From Dehalococcoidia bacterium (GTDB lineage: Bacteria > Chloroflexota > Dehalococcoidia > GIF9 > AB-539-J10): 64,000 nt of DNA. Positions within the stretch are counted from its first letter, which is position 1. Every line of letters begins with the position of its first letter. Below the pieces are notes generated by a model. It did no database searches. It was not told the DNA's origin and saw nothing but the letters and a program-made list of their open reading frames with translations. Both the position numbers and the translations under genes were made by a program. Location: assembly GCA_007129495.1 (NCBI GenBank), contig SKVJ01000015.1, forward strand, positions 1 through 64,000. Reading direction: 5' to 3'. Positions 1-7,569 of this stretch are shown here, in pieces.

Positions 1-126
1 CGTATCGACACCAGCCACATCATTCGAGGAGTACTTCCCTCCATGGTGATAATCATCATCGCCCTCGGGCTGATGACCGTGTTCCCCCAAACTATCACGT
101 GGCTTCCCGATAAGATGATCCGCTAA
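1..126 (+). CDS. TRAP transporter large permease (DctM-like), C-terminal fragment
   Basis: Only the last 41 codons are in the window, ending in TAA. They encode a hydrophobic helix (VIIIIALGLMTVFPQ) followed by TWLPDKMIR. The pattern of a last membrane helix, FPQ, and a short WLP-containing tail is typical of the C-terminus of DctM-type large permeases of TRAP transporters, which import organic acids with a sodium gradient and a periplasmic binding protein. This is a family-level match on a short piece; other 12-helix permeases of the IT superfamily cannot be excluded. A strong hairpin follows the stop codon, so it is probably the last gene of its operon. Confidence 0.55.
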   Translation, partial: RIDTSHIIRGVLPSMVIIIIALGLMTVFPQTITWLPDKMIR

Positions 127-129
127 CCT

Positions 130-169
130 GTTCCTGCCGGGCCGCCGGCGCGACCGGCCCGGCAGGAAC
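130..169 (+). terminator. Strong hairpin terminator after the permease fragment
   Basis: Perfect 15-bp inverted repeat: arms at 130-144 and 155-169 with a 10-nt loop, very GC-rich. It starts 3 nt after the stop codon of the upstream gene. There is no clear T-run after it, so it may work as a 3' mRNA stabiliser or as a terminator of the type seen in GC-rich genomes. Confidence 0.7.
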
Positions 170-246
170 GCGTATACGACAAGACTAGCTGGTCCTTGAA
201 ATAGCGTTGTCCCCTTCCTCGGAGTTCACTCATATACATGTTATGA

Positions 247-274
247 TTGGCGTACCTGGCTATCACGATAATAA
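247..274 (+). promoter_or_regulatory. Possible promoter for the Nit-type amidase
   Basis: TTGGCG at 247-252 and TAATAA at 269-274 with a 16-nt spacer. It sits in the 170-nt gap between the upstream terminator and the amidase start at 341. Neither hexamer is close to consensus, so this is tentative. Confidence 0.3.
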
Positions 275-340
275 CTGTATCGGAAGTGGCAGACGAATCA
301 CAGAAACAGTCCACCTGCATCATCGAGGAGAGTCATCAAC

Positions 341-1168
341 ATGACAGTATCTACCAACTTAGCTGTCGCAGTTGCTCAGATGTCCAGCGGGCCAGACAAG
401 AAGGACAACGTCGCCAAAGCGGTGACCCTTGCGACGCAGGCGGCCGACACAGGAGCATCGCTGATCGCCTTGCCCGAGACGTTCGATTACCGGGGCGCCG
501 AGCCTGACCTGAGCCGTGTCGCCGAATTTCTCCCCGGCAGCGCGCTCATGCCACTCATGACACTCGCGAAGGACCGACACGTCTGGATCCTTGCGGGAAG
601 CGTTCACGAGAGCGACGAGGCAGGGGGAAGACCGTTCAATACATCAACGCTCATCAGCCCTAGAGGCGACATCGTCGCGAAGTACCGCAAAATACACCTG
701 TTCGACATCGCAATCGGAGACAGGTCAGTTACCGAGTCGGCGAAATACCAGTCGGGCGACAAAGTCGTATCTGCAGACGCTGCCGGGATAAGAGTGGGGC
801 TGACGATCTGCTATGACCTGCGCTTCCCCGAGTTATACCGTTCCCTCGCAGATTCTGCCACAGATCTTGTATTCGTACCATCGTCGTTCACTGCTCCCAC
901 AGGTGAAGCACACTGGGAGGTTCTCCTGCGCGCACGAGCTATTGAGAACCAGTGCTTCGTCGTCGCTCCCGCTCAGGCCGGAATAGGTGCAGGAGGAATT
1001 CCCACATACGGTAACAGTATGATTATTGACCCGTGGGGCCGCGTGCTGGCCCGCGCGTCCGGAGAAGGGGAGCAGATCATATCAGCACTGCTCGATCTCA
1101 CGGAAATGGCAAGAATCAGACAGAATCTCCCGGCTCTGCATAATCGAAAGATCGGTGCCATTCGTTGA
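341..1168 (+). CDS. Nit-family carbon-nitrogen hydrolase (deaminated-glutathione amidase / omega-amidase type)
   Basis: Cytosolic amidase of the nitrilase superfamily, 275 aa, the usual length. The Glu-Lys-Cys catalytic triad is visible: E46 in LIALPETFDY, K117 in KYRKIHLFDI, C157 in GLTICYDLRFPEL. The KIHLFD segment followed by a Ser-rich region and a Gly-Asp resembles the NIT1/NitFhit branch, which repairs deaminated glutathione or cleaves omega-amides. Exact substrate is inferred, since branches differ mainly around the triad. The start is supported by GAGGAG about 10 nt upstream. It stands alone between a terminator and a separate promoter at 1165, so it is probably monocistronic. Confidence 0.88.
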   Translation: MTVSTNLAVAVAQMSSGPDKKDNVAKAVTLATQAADTGASLIALPETFDYRGAEPDLSRVAEFLPGSALMPLMTLAKDRHVWILAGSVHESDEAGGRPFNTSTLISPRGDIVAKYRKIHLFDIAIGDRSVTESAKYQSGDKVVSADAAGIRVGLTICYDLRFPELYRSLADSATDLVFVPSSFTAPTGEAHWEVLLRARAIENQCFVVAPAQAGIGAGGIPTYGNSMIIDPWGRVLARASGEGEQIISALLDLTEMARIRQNLPALHNRKIGAIR

Positions 1169-1193
1169 ATTACGATAACGCAGCGACTAAAAT
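1165..1193 (+). promoter_or_regulatory. Promoter for the coiled-coil gene pair
   Basis: TTGAAT at 1165-1170, a 17-nt spacer, and TAAAAT at 1188-1193. This is a good sigma70-type match. Transcription would start near 1200, giving a leader of about 58 nt before the ATG at 1258. The -35 box overlaps the stop codon of the amidase gene. Confidence 0.6.
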
Positions 1194-1257
1194 TGGACGG
1201 TAGCGTTTCTCAGCCGTACTCAGACGCAGAGGTTCGCAGTACTGACACAGGACTAGC

Positions 1258-2829
1258 ATGGAACAAGACTACCCATCCTTTGAAGAGGCCGTTGCCAGGG
1301 CGGAGCAGATGAACCTGGCAGCCCGCCAGGCTGCCCAACAGTCCCGCAAAGCTTCGGAGCAGGCATTCGCCAGAATAGAGGCGGTTGGACAAGACGCTCG
1401 TGTGGAGGCGGAGGAAGCCAGCAAGAAGGCGGAGGAAGCTGCGAAGAAGGCCGAGGAAATAGCGACCTCCTCCACAAGGGCGTCACACGAGACGATTTCC
1501 CGCGCGCAGCAAGCCATAGCTGCAGCGGAAGCTGCACTGACTTCCTCGACTCAAGCTGCCGAGTCAAGCACGCGTGAATTCGAAGAGACTATTGCCAAAC
1601 TTGAGGCAATGGTGAGTAAAGCCATCACTTCCATTGAGGAGTCCATCTCTTCGTCACGACGCTCAATCAGCCAGGTGGAGACGACGGCAGCCTCTGTCCA
1701 GCAGAGAGCGGAGGAGGCTCGACGGGCCTCTCAACAAGCCGTTGCCAGGGCCGAGGAACTGGGACAGCAGGCAAACAAGGCTGCGGAAGACTCAATCAGA
1801 GTCTCCCGGGAAGCCCAGAGCACAGCTGACCGCATCGCTAAAGCATCAGAGAAGGCTTCAAAGGAAAGCGAGAAGGCATCGGAAAAGGCCGTTGCGCGTG
1901 CCGAGAAGCTCTTCCAGGCTGCCTCTGATTCGGCTGCGTTATCATCTGCGGCATTTGAAGAGGCGCGGACGCGAGCTGAAGAAGCTATTGCGGCAGCGAA
2001 TACTTCGGCTGAGCAATCCAATCACGCATTCGAGGCTGCCCTGCGACGGGCGGAAGAGGCGGGTAAACTGAGTCAGCGCGAAGCGGAGCGCCAGGTGAAA
2101 GCGTCACACGAAGCTGTTGCCAGAATCGAGGCATCGGTCCGGGCAAGCAGAGAGGCCGTGGACTCAGCAACACGAGCTTCTCAGGAATCCATGGGCAGGG
2201 CAGAGGAGGCCGAACGTGCAGCACGCGAGGCAGTGAGACGAACCGAAGAAGTAACTGCCTCGGCAACCAGATTGGCCGATGACGCACTCAAAGTAGCAGG
2301 AGAGGCTTCGGCACGTGCTGAAGAGATAGAGAGATTCACTGCGGAAGCGGCCGAGGAGGCGCGGCATCTTGCGCAAGAAGCGACCAGGCGTTCCGAGGAA
2401 TCCAGTGCTGAAGCGTTGCGGACTGCAGAGGAAGCGAAGCTCGTGGCCCGGGAGGCTGCGGAGGCTTCGGTCAAGGCCGCGCGGGACATCGTGATCACGA
2501 CCTCCAGGGTTCTGCAGGAAGCGATTGCCAAGGCCGAGGAGACGACCAAGGCCGCCCGAAAGGCCTCGCGTGCAGCCATGAAAGTATTTGAAGACGCCTC
2601 AGCGAGCGCAGCAGCAGCACATCCGGAACCCGAGGAAAGCGTCCAGAAGCCCCCGTCCAAGCAGTTCGCAGAGGCAATGAATCGTTTCGACCAAGAGGAA
2701 TCAAAGGCAAGACCACAGCCGCGCGACGGCCGGCCAGACATTCATTCCAGGCTTCAGTTCCTGGCGAAGATGTACGCGACCGACAAGGAACAGCCATTCA
2801 ATAAGCCGGATAGTCCAGACGACGAATAA
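1258..2829 (+). CDS. Large coiled-coil protein built of 25-residue repeats
   Basis: 523 aa, Ala/Glu/Arg/Ser-rich, no signal peptide or membrane segment, so cytosolic. I do not recognise a named family. Residues 12-447 divide without remainder into a 25-residue repeat starting with a (V/I)ARAE-like motif. Clear 25-residue units are at 12-36, 37-61, 112-136, 137-161, 162-186, 187-211, 212-236, 237-261, 262-286, 287-311, 351-375, 376-400 and 423-447. The other units are 18, 32, 39 and 22 residues long; the first three differ from 25 by whole heptads. A charged, Pro-rich tail of 76 residues (448-523) lacks the repeat. 25 residues over 7 helical turns implies an almost straight long coiled coil. 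A structural or cytoskeletal scaffold role is inference. It is followed by a second coiled-coil gene and faces a tubulin-like gene. Confidence 0.8.
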   Translation: MEQDYPSFEEAVARAEQMNLAARQAAQQSRKASEQAFARIEAVGQDARVEAEEASKKAEEAAKKAEEIATSSTRASHETISRAQQAIAAAEAALTSSTQAAESSTREFEETIAKLEAMVSKAITSIEESISSSRRSISQVETTAASVQQRAEEARRASQQAVARAEELGQQANKAAEDSIRVSREAQSTADRIAKASEKASKESEKASEKAVARAEKLFQAASDSAALSSAAFEEARTRAEEAIAAANTSAEQSNHAFEAALRRAEEAGKLSQREAERQVKASHEAVARIEASVRASREAVDSATRASQESMGRAEEAERAAREAVRRTEEVTASATRLADDALKVAGEASARAEEIERFTAEAAEEARHLAQEATRRSEESSAEALRTAEEAKLVAREAAEASVKAARDIVITTSRVLQEAIAKAEETTKAARKASRAAMKVFEDASASAAAAHPEPEESVQKPPSKQFAEAMNRFDQEESKARPQPRDGRPDIHSRLQFLAKMYATDKEQPFNKPDSPDDE

Positions 2830-2912
2830 TCGGCACGCTTTCGGGAAGTACCACCTGCGGCCTGCCGGAATAAGTACTCAACGCCAGGATATGTATCGGG
2901 AGGAGAACCAGG

Positions 2913-3440
2913 ATGCCAAACGAAGAGGAATCCAAAGTCCAAGCAGCAGCCCCAGAGCCTCAGAACGCGGAGCCAAAGAAGCCTCCCAAGGTCGGAGAGC
3001 CCACAATCGATCTGCTGGACGAGACCCAACAGCGCGCGGCGGCAGCGTACGTCGCCTACGTTGAAGCCGAGCGTCAACTCGAGAGAGCGTACAAGGAACA
3101 GGAGGCGAGAGCGGAAAAGGCTTACTCCGATGCGCTGGAACAGGCACGAAGAGAGAGTCAGGATACCATCTCGCAAGCACGAAAATCCTACGAAGGGTCC
3201 CTTGCCAGCGCAAGGAAAGCGATGGAGGATGGCATCGCCAAGGCCAGGCAGGCCTTTGAAGACAGTTCTGCGCATATGCGCAAAGCGCATGACGAGAACC
3301 TCGTGCAGGCCAAGAAGGACTACGATGAAACAGTCGCAACCGCTATGAAGAATAGAGACGTGTCCGAGAACAAGGCGCGTCAGGCTCACTCCGAGGCAAT
3401 GGCGCATACGTGGAACGTGTTCACCAAGGCACGTCGCTAA
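2913..3440 (+). CDS. Coiled-coil protein with tandem 11-residue (hendecad) repeats
   Basis: 175 aa, cytosolic by sequence, no named family recognised. Residues 1-44 are acidic and Pro-rich and look disordered. Residues 45-165 are eleven consecutive 11-residue units with no indels, for example AEKAYSDALEQ (67-77), ARKAMEDGIAK (100-110) and ARQAFEDSSAH (111-121). An 11/3 periodicity predicts a right-handed or nearly straight coiled coil, unlike ordinary heptad proteins. A GGGAGGAG sequence lies just upstream of the ATG. It follows the 25-residue-repeat gene by 83 nt and probably shares its transcript. A terminator hairpin at 3462 closes the pair. Function unknown; it may act with the upstream gene. 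Confidence 0.8.
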   Translation: MPNEEESKVQAAAPEPQNAEPKKPPKVGEPTIDLLDETQQRAAAAYVAYVEAERQLERAYKEQEARAEKAYSDALEQARRESQDTISQARKSYEGSLASARKAMEDGIAKARQAFEDSSAHMRKAHDENLVQAKKDYDETVATAMKNRDVSENKARQAHSEAMAHTWNVFTKARR

Positions 3441-3461
3441 TCTGACGGAAACGGCAAGAAG

Positions 3462-3496
3462 AAAGGCCCTCGGCTGGTGTAGTGCCGGGGGCCTTT
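3462..3496. terminator. Hairpin between convergent coiled-coil and tubulin-like genes
   Basis: Inverted repeat with arms 3462-3474 and 3484-3496 (13 bp with one G-T wobble) and a 9-nt loop. It lies 21 nt past the stop at 3440 and 31 nt past the stop of the minus-strand gene at 3528. The arm ends (AAAGG/CCTTT) give short T-runs in both directions, so it may terminate both transcripts. Confidence 0.7.
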
Positions 3497-3527
3497 GTCA
3501 TTACTATGGAACGCGGTAATAGCAGTT

Positions 3528-4700
3528 CTAAAGAAGAACCGGAATCTCGTCGAAGGATTCCTCAAGTCTCCTTGTCTGATATCCGAGACCCTTCTTCGCT
3601 TTCATCACAGAAATCAAATCGATCGCCTTGGTGAAGTAGTCACTGACCTTGCGAACACTTGCGATCTCAGACATCACGATCGTCACATCAACCTGCCGAC
3701 TGTCACGAGGATAATCTCCGCTTCTTATGAGCGCGTTTGGCGCGAGATGACGAAGATTGTCCCCCAGCTGCTTCATCACATCCATGCTCATCTCTTTCGC
3801 TGGTGCTGTGAGCAGGTAAAGTGCCCTGCCAACATCAGCCGCGTCGATAGTCATCGACAATTCACTGATAGCCTGGTCCATAGCATGTACGCTACGGCTG
3901 GTGTCACTCATCTTATCGCGGAAGTCCCGCTTCGGGCCACAGAACGGAAGGCGACGCTCCAGCCTGGAACTGCCACCACCGATAACTGTCCAACCGGTAA
4001 GAGTCTGCATGATGTCACCAGCGTCCAGTGTTTTGGCGCCAACGTACTTCCTGTTGGTCTCTTCACCTGCACACAGGACATTATAGAAAGGCTCTACCAC
4101 GCGGGCATTGATCGAGTTGAGATTATTCTCAGCTGGCGCGTCCTTCTTCACGTAGCGCTGATTATCCACGAGGAAGACCGCATCAGCCACCAGGTATGTG
4201 GACTTCAGACATGTAGCCGTGTTGTAAATAGTCCGCGTCTCCGTAGTTTCCTCCTGCCGGAAAGGCAGCACCACCACATCGTACACGGGTTTACCAATAT
4301 AGCGTTCCTTCAGGTGCTTCGTCAGTACGCCGATCGCACCGGATCCTGTGCCGCCCGCGGCGCCGGCACAGAGCAGAAATGCATCCGTCTCATAGAAACC
4401 CTCGGCAGTCCGAATCGCATCGACGATCTTATCGACATCTTCATTCGCGATCTCGGCACCGAGTTCACTTATCTTCCCAACACCATGTCCGTTCGTCCGC
4501 TGTGCGCCGATCAATATCCGGTGTTTGTAGTCCGGCTTGATGGTGCGCAATCCACTTAAGTCAGCGACATCAGTATTGACCGCAAAAACACCCGCCAACG
4601 TGTCCATGCCTCTAAGCGCATGTCCTCTCCTGTTGAGTCGAGCAAATCTATCTGCGATGCGTCCGCCGCATTGTCCAAGTCCTATTACCAACAGCTTCAT
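3528..4700 (-). CDS. Tubulin/FtsZ-superfamily GTPase (CetZ-like)
   Basis: 390 aa. The tubulin signature is clear at residues 111-122 (CAGAAGGTGSGA), the phosphate-binding loop. The N-terminus (MKLLVIGLGQCGGR) is the first beta strand plus Gly-rich T1 loop. The synergy-loop region (LDAGD, D226 and D229) keeps the D-x-x-D pair of the FtsZ T7 loop that triggers GTP hydrolysis in the next subunit, but the preceding Asn of FtsZ is not kept. The GQCGGR start and this loop resemble archaeal CetZ or divergent FtsZ more than canonical FtsZ, and no ftsA or ftsQ lies nearby. A second, non-division tubulin homologue controlling shape is plausible but inferred. AAGGAGGG lies about 15 nt upstream of the ATG. 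Confidence 0.82.
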   Translation of the reverse strand: MKLLVIGLGQCGGRIADRFARLNRRGHALRGMDTLAGVFAVNTDVADLSGLRTIKPDYKHRILIGAQRTNGHGVGKISELGAEIANEDVDKIVDAIRTAEGFYETDAFLLCAGAAGGTGSGAIGVLTKHLKERYIGKPVYDVVVLPFRQEETTETRTIYNTATCLKSTYLVADAVFLVDNQRYVKKDAPAENNLNSINARVVEPFYNVLCAGEETNRKYVGAKTLDAGDIMQTLTGWTVIGGGSSRLERRLPFCGPKRDFRDKMSDTSRSVHAMDQAISELSMTIDAADVGRALYLLTAPAKEMSMDVMKQLGDNLRHLAPNALIRSGDYPRDSRQVDVTIVMSEIASVRKVSDYFTKAIDLISVMKAKKGLGYQTRRLEESFDEIPVLL

Positions 4701-4894
4701 AACGCTATTCTAATGCCCTCCTTCACTAATGTCAACGTACGTGAACAAATTGAACCAATCTGGCCTCAATCGGATACGTGCTGAGAATTCTATGCTCCAT
4801 CGCTAACAACATACCCAAGAGAGGCCACATGCACGAATCTCCCATATCATAGCCAATCCAAGACGGCTGATGCGAACATCCAACGCATGTAACC

Positions 4895-6463
4895 CTATAT
4901 AACGTTCACAAGAGCGGTGTGGTTGCCTCCAATCCGGCAGAAAGACTCCCTGTAACGCCTTAGCGCGGCAGGCAGAAACTCCATTACGTCTGTTGCAATG
5001 AGACCATCCTCGCCTTTTTCCGCTGCCGCCAGGTCACCTGCTGCTCCGTGAATCAACGCACCCACCTCAGCTGCATCACGAGGAGATAGTCCCATCCCTG
5101 CCATGGCAGCAATAGTCCCGGACAAAACATCGCCACAACCCGCAGTGGCCATGCCAGGGTTGCCGGTCAGATTCAATGAAACGGGTCCATCCGTTCCTCC
5201 GATAAGAGTACTGGACCCTTTCAGCAGCACCGTCACTCCAAGTTTCCGGACAGCCTCCTGCACCGCAAGCACTCTGTCCTGTTCAATGCAAGCAACCGTA
5301 GTGTGCAACAGACGGGCCATCTCGCCCGGGTGAGGCGTCAGGATCGTTGGCGCCGTGCGTTCGCAGACACAGGAGGGATCCCCGGCCACAGCCGTAAGTC
5401 CATCTCCATCGATCAGGACAGGCACAGGAACCTTCGATACGATTCTGCGCACCAGTTCCTGTGTCTCCTGGTTGACCGAAAGCCCCGGCCCGATAACGAG
5501 TACGTCGGCACGTTCTCCAAGCTGACATAGCAACTCCAGATTAGAGAATGCCGCCGTTCCTTCGTTGGTTTCCTGTAATGCTATCATCACAGCTTCGCTG
5601 GTGTGACTTCCAAGTATCAAGACAAGGGATTCCGGCACTGCGAGGCGTGCGTAGCCCCCTCCTGCCTTCAGGAACGCTCTAGCAGCCAGAACAGGAGCAC
5701 CCAGGTATGAGCGAGCACCTGCCACGAACAGGACGTCACCATAGCTGCCCTTGTGAGACTCGAGTGGCCGAACGGGCAGAGGGATCGACCGACTGATCTC
5801 CACACTTCCCACTGCGCCATATAGAGATGGAGGAAAGGATATGTGCGACACATAGAATCTGCCACACAATTCCCTCCCCGGAGGCAGAAGGTTCCCTCTC
5901 TTTGGCAGACCAAAAGACACGGTGCATGTAGCCCTTAGCGCCACGCCTGGAGTTGCTCCAGTGTCGCCGTTCACACCCGATGGGATATCGACCGCCAGTA
6001 CAGGAAGGTTTGACGCATTGACTCGCTCAATAACCTCCGCATACAGTCCTTCAGGGCTTCGGAAGAGCCCGGTACCAAAGATGGCATCGATCACTACATC
6101 ACACGACCGCTCAAGACAGAGTTCTTCGGCACTGTGAATGCGTTGAAGAGGAACATCTGCGCGTACGACTGCCTCGAAGTTACTGCGTGCAGCGCCCCGC
6201 ATACTATACCCATCCGTCAACAGATAGGCCTTCACCCTTGCACCAAGTGAGTACAGCTTCCGTGCGACCACTAATCCATCCCCGCCATTGTTCCCACCGC
6301 CACACAGCACTGCGAAGCGACTGCCCGAAATATCGAATTCCCTCTTCACAACCTCATATACAGCCTGTCCCGCGTTCTCCATCAGAATGGCCTCAGACAG
6401 GCCATAGTCCTCTACGGCTCTCCGGTCACACTCACGCATTTCCTGCACTGTGCAGACTCTCAT
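4895..6463 (-). CDS. nnr: Bifunctional NAD(P)H-hydrate epimerase / ADP-dependent dehydratase
   Basis: 522 aa from the start chosen here. It repairs hydrated NADH/NADPH: the N-terminal YjeF domain (about residues 1-215) epimerises the S and R hydrates, with MENAGQAVYEVV and the Gly-rich GGGNNGGDG loop. The C-terminal ribokinase-like domain (about 235-500) dehydrates the S form using ADP, with ILTPHPGEMARLL, LLKGSSTLIGG and the catalytic GNPGMATAGCGDVLSG motif. The frame stays open upstream to 6619, but the ATG at 6463 has GGAGGT 7 nt before it and is where family similarity begins. It is a single housekeeping gene with gaps on both sides. Confidence 0.93.
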   Translation of the reverse strand: MRVCTVQEMRECDRRAVEDYGLSEAILMENAGQAVYEVVKREFDISGSRFAVLCGGGNNGGDGLVVARKLYSLGARVKAYLLTDGYSMRGAARSNFEAVVRADVPLQRIHSAEELCLERSCDVVIDAIFGTGLFRSPEGLYAEVIERVNASNLPVLAVDIPSGVNGDTGATPGVALRATCTVSFGLPKRGNLLPPGRELCGRFYVSHISFPPSLYGAVGSVEISRSIPLPVRPLESHKGSYGDVLFVAGARSYLGAPVLAARAFLKAGGGYARLAVPESLVLILGSHTSEAVMIALQETNEGTAAFSNLELLCQLGERADVLVIGPGLSVNQETQELVRRIVSKVPVPVLIDGDGLTAVAGDPSCVCERTAPTILTPHPGEMARLLHTTVACIEQDRVLAVQEAVRKLGVTVLLKGSSTLIGGTDGPVSLNLTGNPGMATAGCGDVLSGTIAAMAGMGLSPRDAAEVGALIHGAAGDLAAAEKGEDGLIATDVMEFLPAALRRYRESFCRIGGNHTALVNVI

Positions 6464-6819
6464 TGCCCGTACCTCCACGATGGCAGACTGGTGAAATGGT
6501 CGATGACATAGATTCGAGTCACGTAGTATGACACTCAGATGACTTATCACATTCCGGTTCGACTCCGCTCCCACCGCAGAACGTCTTGCGCTATGCAGAC
6601 GGTGCACACAGGTCGCCACGAGTGTGCGCTGACGAGAGAAGGAAACCGGAACACCACCATTCCCGACACATCATCACTATATCCATAGTGGCCCTAAGGT
6701 GCAACAGATGAAGCGGCGCGCCGCCGACAACAGACTGGAGCCGGGAAACGGCCATACTGGGAATCCTACTCCGCGATACAAAGACCTGATAGGGGGGAAC
6801 CCTCATCGAGAGATCATGA
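6464..6819. other. Intergenic gap without a recognised gene
   Basis: 356 nt between the NAD(P)H-hydrate repair gene and the queuosine-precursor transporter. Open frames here have no ribosome binding site and no recognisable protein. A segment near 6545-6575 resembles a tRNA T-arm but does not fold (see rejected items). It probably holds the promoter of the minus-strand gene below; I could not identify it. Confidence 0.5.
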
Positions 6820-7569
6820 TCATATCTCGCCGTCGTCCGCCCCTCGCACTTTCGGCGTCATTGCTCCAACCCTGACGGCGAGGTATAGAAACGGAGTGTC
6901 CAGCAGAGCAATGATCCACTTCAGCAGATACGTCGTCGCCAGTATCTGCAGCCACGTTGTCGGCTCAAACAGGCCCCACAACGCGACGAAGCAGAACAGC
7001 AGGGAGTCTATGGCTTGCGACACCATAGTGGAGACACAGTTTCGAAGCCAGAGATAACGCCCCTGTGTCTTCTTACGCAGGAAGTGAAATGCCACGATAT
7101 CGTGGTGCTGCGATACCAGGTATGCGATCAAGCTTCCGGCCGCAACTCGCGGCAGAAGACCAAAAATCGTAGACAGAGAATCATGCGCGAAATCCTCCGG
7201 TCCGGGGACGAACCAGAGAGCGAACTGCATCCACACAACCGTCAGTGCCATCGCAGTGAAGCCAATCCATACACACCTCCGTGCCTCGCGCTTCCCATAC
7301 AATTCACTCAATACATCGGTCGACAAGAATACGGTACCGTACAAGACGTTACCGAGAGTAGCCGTCAGTCCGAATAGCACTACTGTCTTTGTAACCTGAA
7401 TATTGGCAACAATAACTGCCGCAACAACGAGCGCATAGAGGCCGGGGCGTCCAAACACCCTGATCACAAGCACCGCAAGGCTCAGCGTCACCAAGGCGAA
7501 GATGAACCAGAGCAGGTTGTTATGAGTGAAGATTATGTCGTAAATCACACTGCCTGGACCTGCATTCAT
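6820..7569 (-). CDS. Queuosine precursor transporter (YhhQ/QueT, DUF165 family)
   Basis: 249 aa, about six membrane helices. It begins with a hydrophobic helix after VIYDIIFTHNNLLWF and includes the family segment LSTDVLSELYGKREARR, where charged residues sit between helices. The YhhQ family imports preQ0/preQ1 across the inner membrane. The adjacent upstream gene is tgt, which consumes preQ1, so precursor salvage is strongly suggested. The ATG at 7569 overlaps the end of tgt by 50 nt; a GTG at 7548 is an alternative start, and the longer frame to 7689 is unlikely. No de novo queuosine genes (queC/D/E/F) are in the window. Confidence 0.87.
   Translation of the reverse strand: MNAGPGSVIYDIIFTHNNLLWFIFALVTLSLAVLVIRVFGRPGLYALVVAAVIVANIQVTKTVVLFGLTATLGNVLYGTVFLSTDVLSELYGKREARRCVWIGFTAMALTVVWMQFALWFVPGPEDFAHDSLSTIFGLLPRVAAGSLIAYLVSQHHDIVAFHFLRKKTQGRYLWLRNCVSTMVSQAIDSLLFCFVALWGLFEPTTWLQILATTYLLKWIIALLDTPFLYLAVRVGAMTPKVRGADDGEI

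Noticed and set aside
1253-3407. Several long minus-strand frames opposite the coiled-coil genes
   Set aside because: The skewed, repeated codons of Ala/Glu-rich genes keep the opposite frames open; these frames are Arg/Leu/Ser-rich and lack starts with ribosome binding sites.
3495-4559. 354-codon plus-strand open frame opposite the tubulin-like gene
   Set aside because: It is antisense to a gene with a clear signature motif, lacks a ribosome binding site and shows no recognisable domain.
6480-6580. tRNA-like text (GGTGAAATGGT D-arm and GGTTCGACTCC T-arm)
   Set aside because: Only three of five T-stem pairs form, the acceptor ends do not pair, and no proper anticodon stem-loop lies between.
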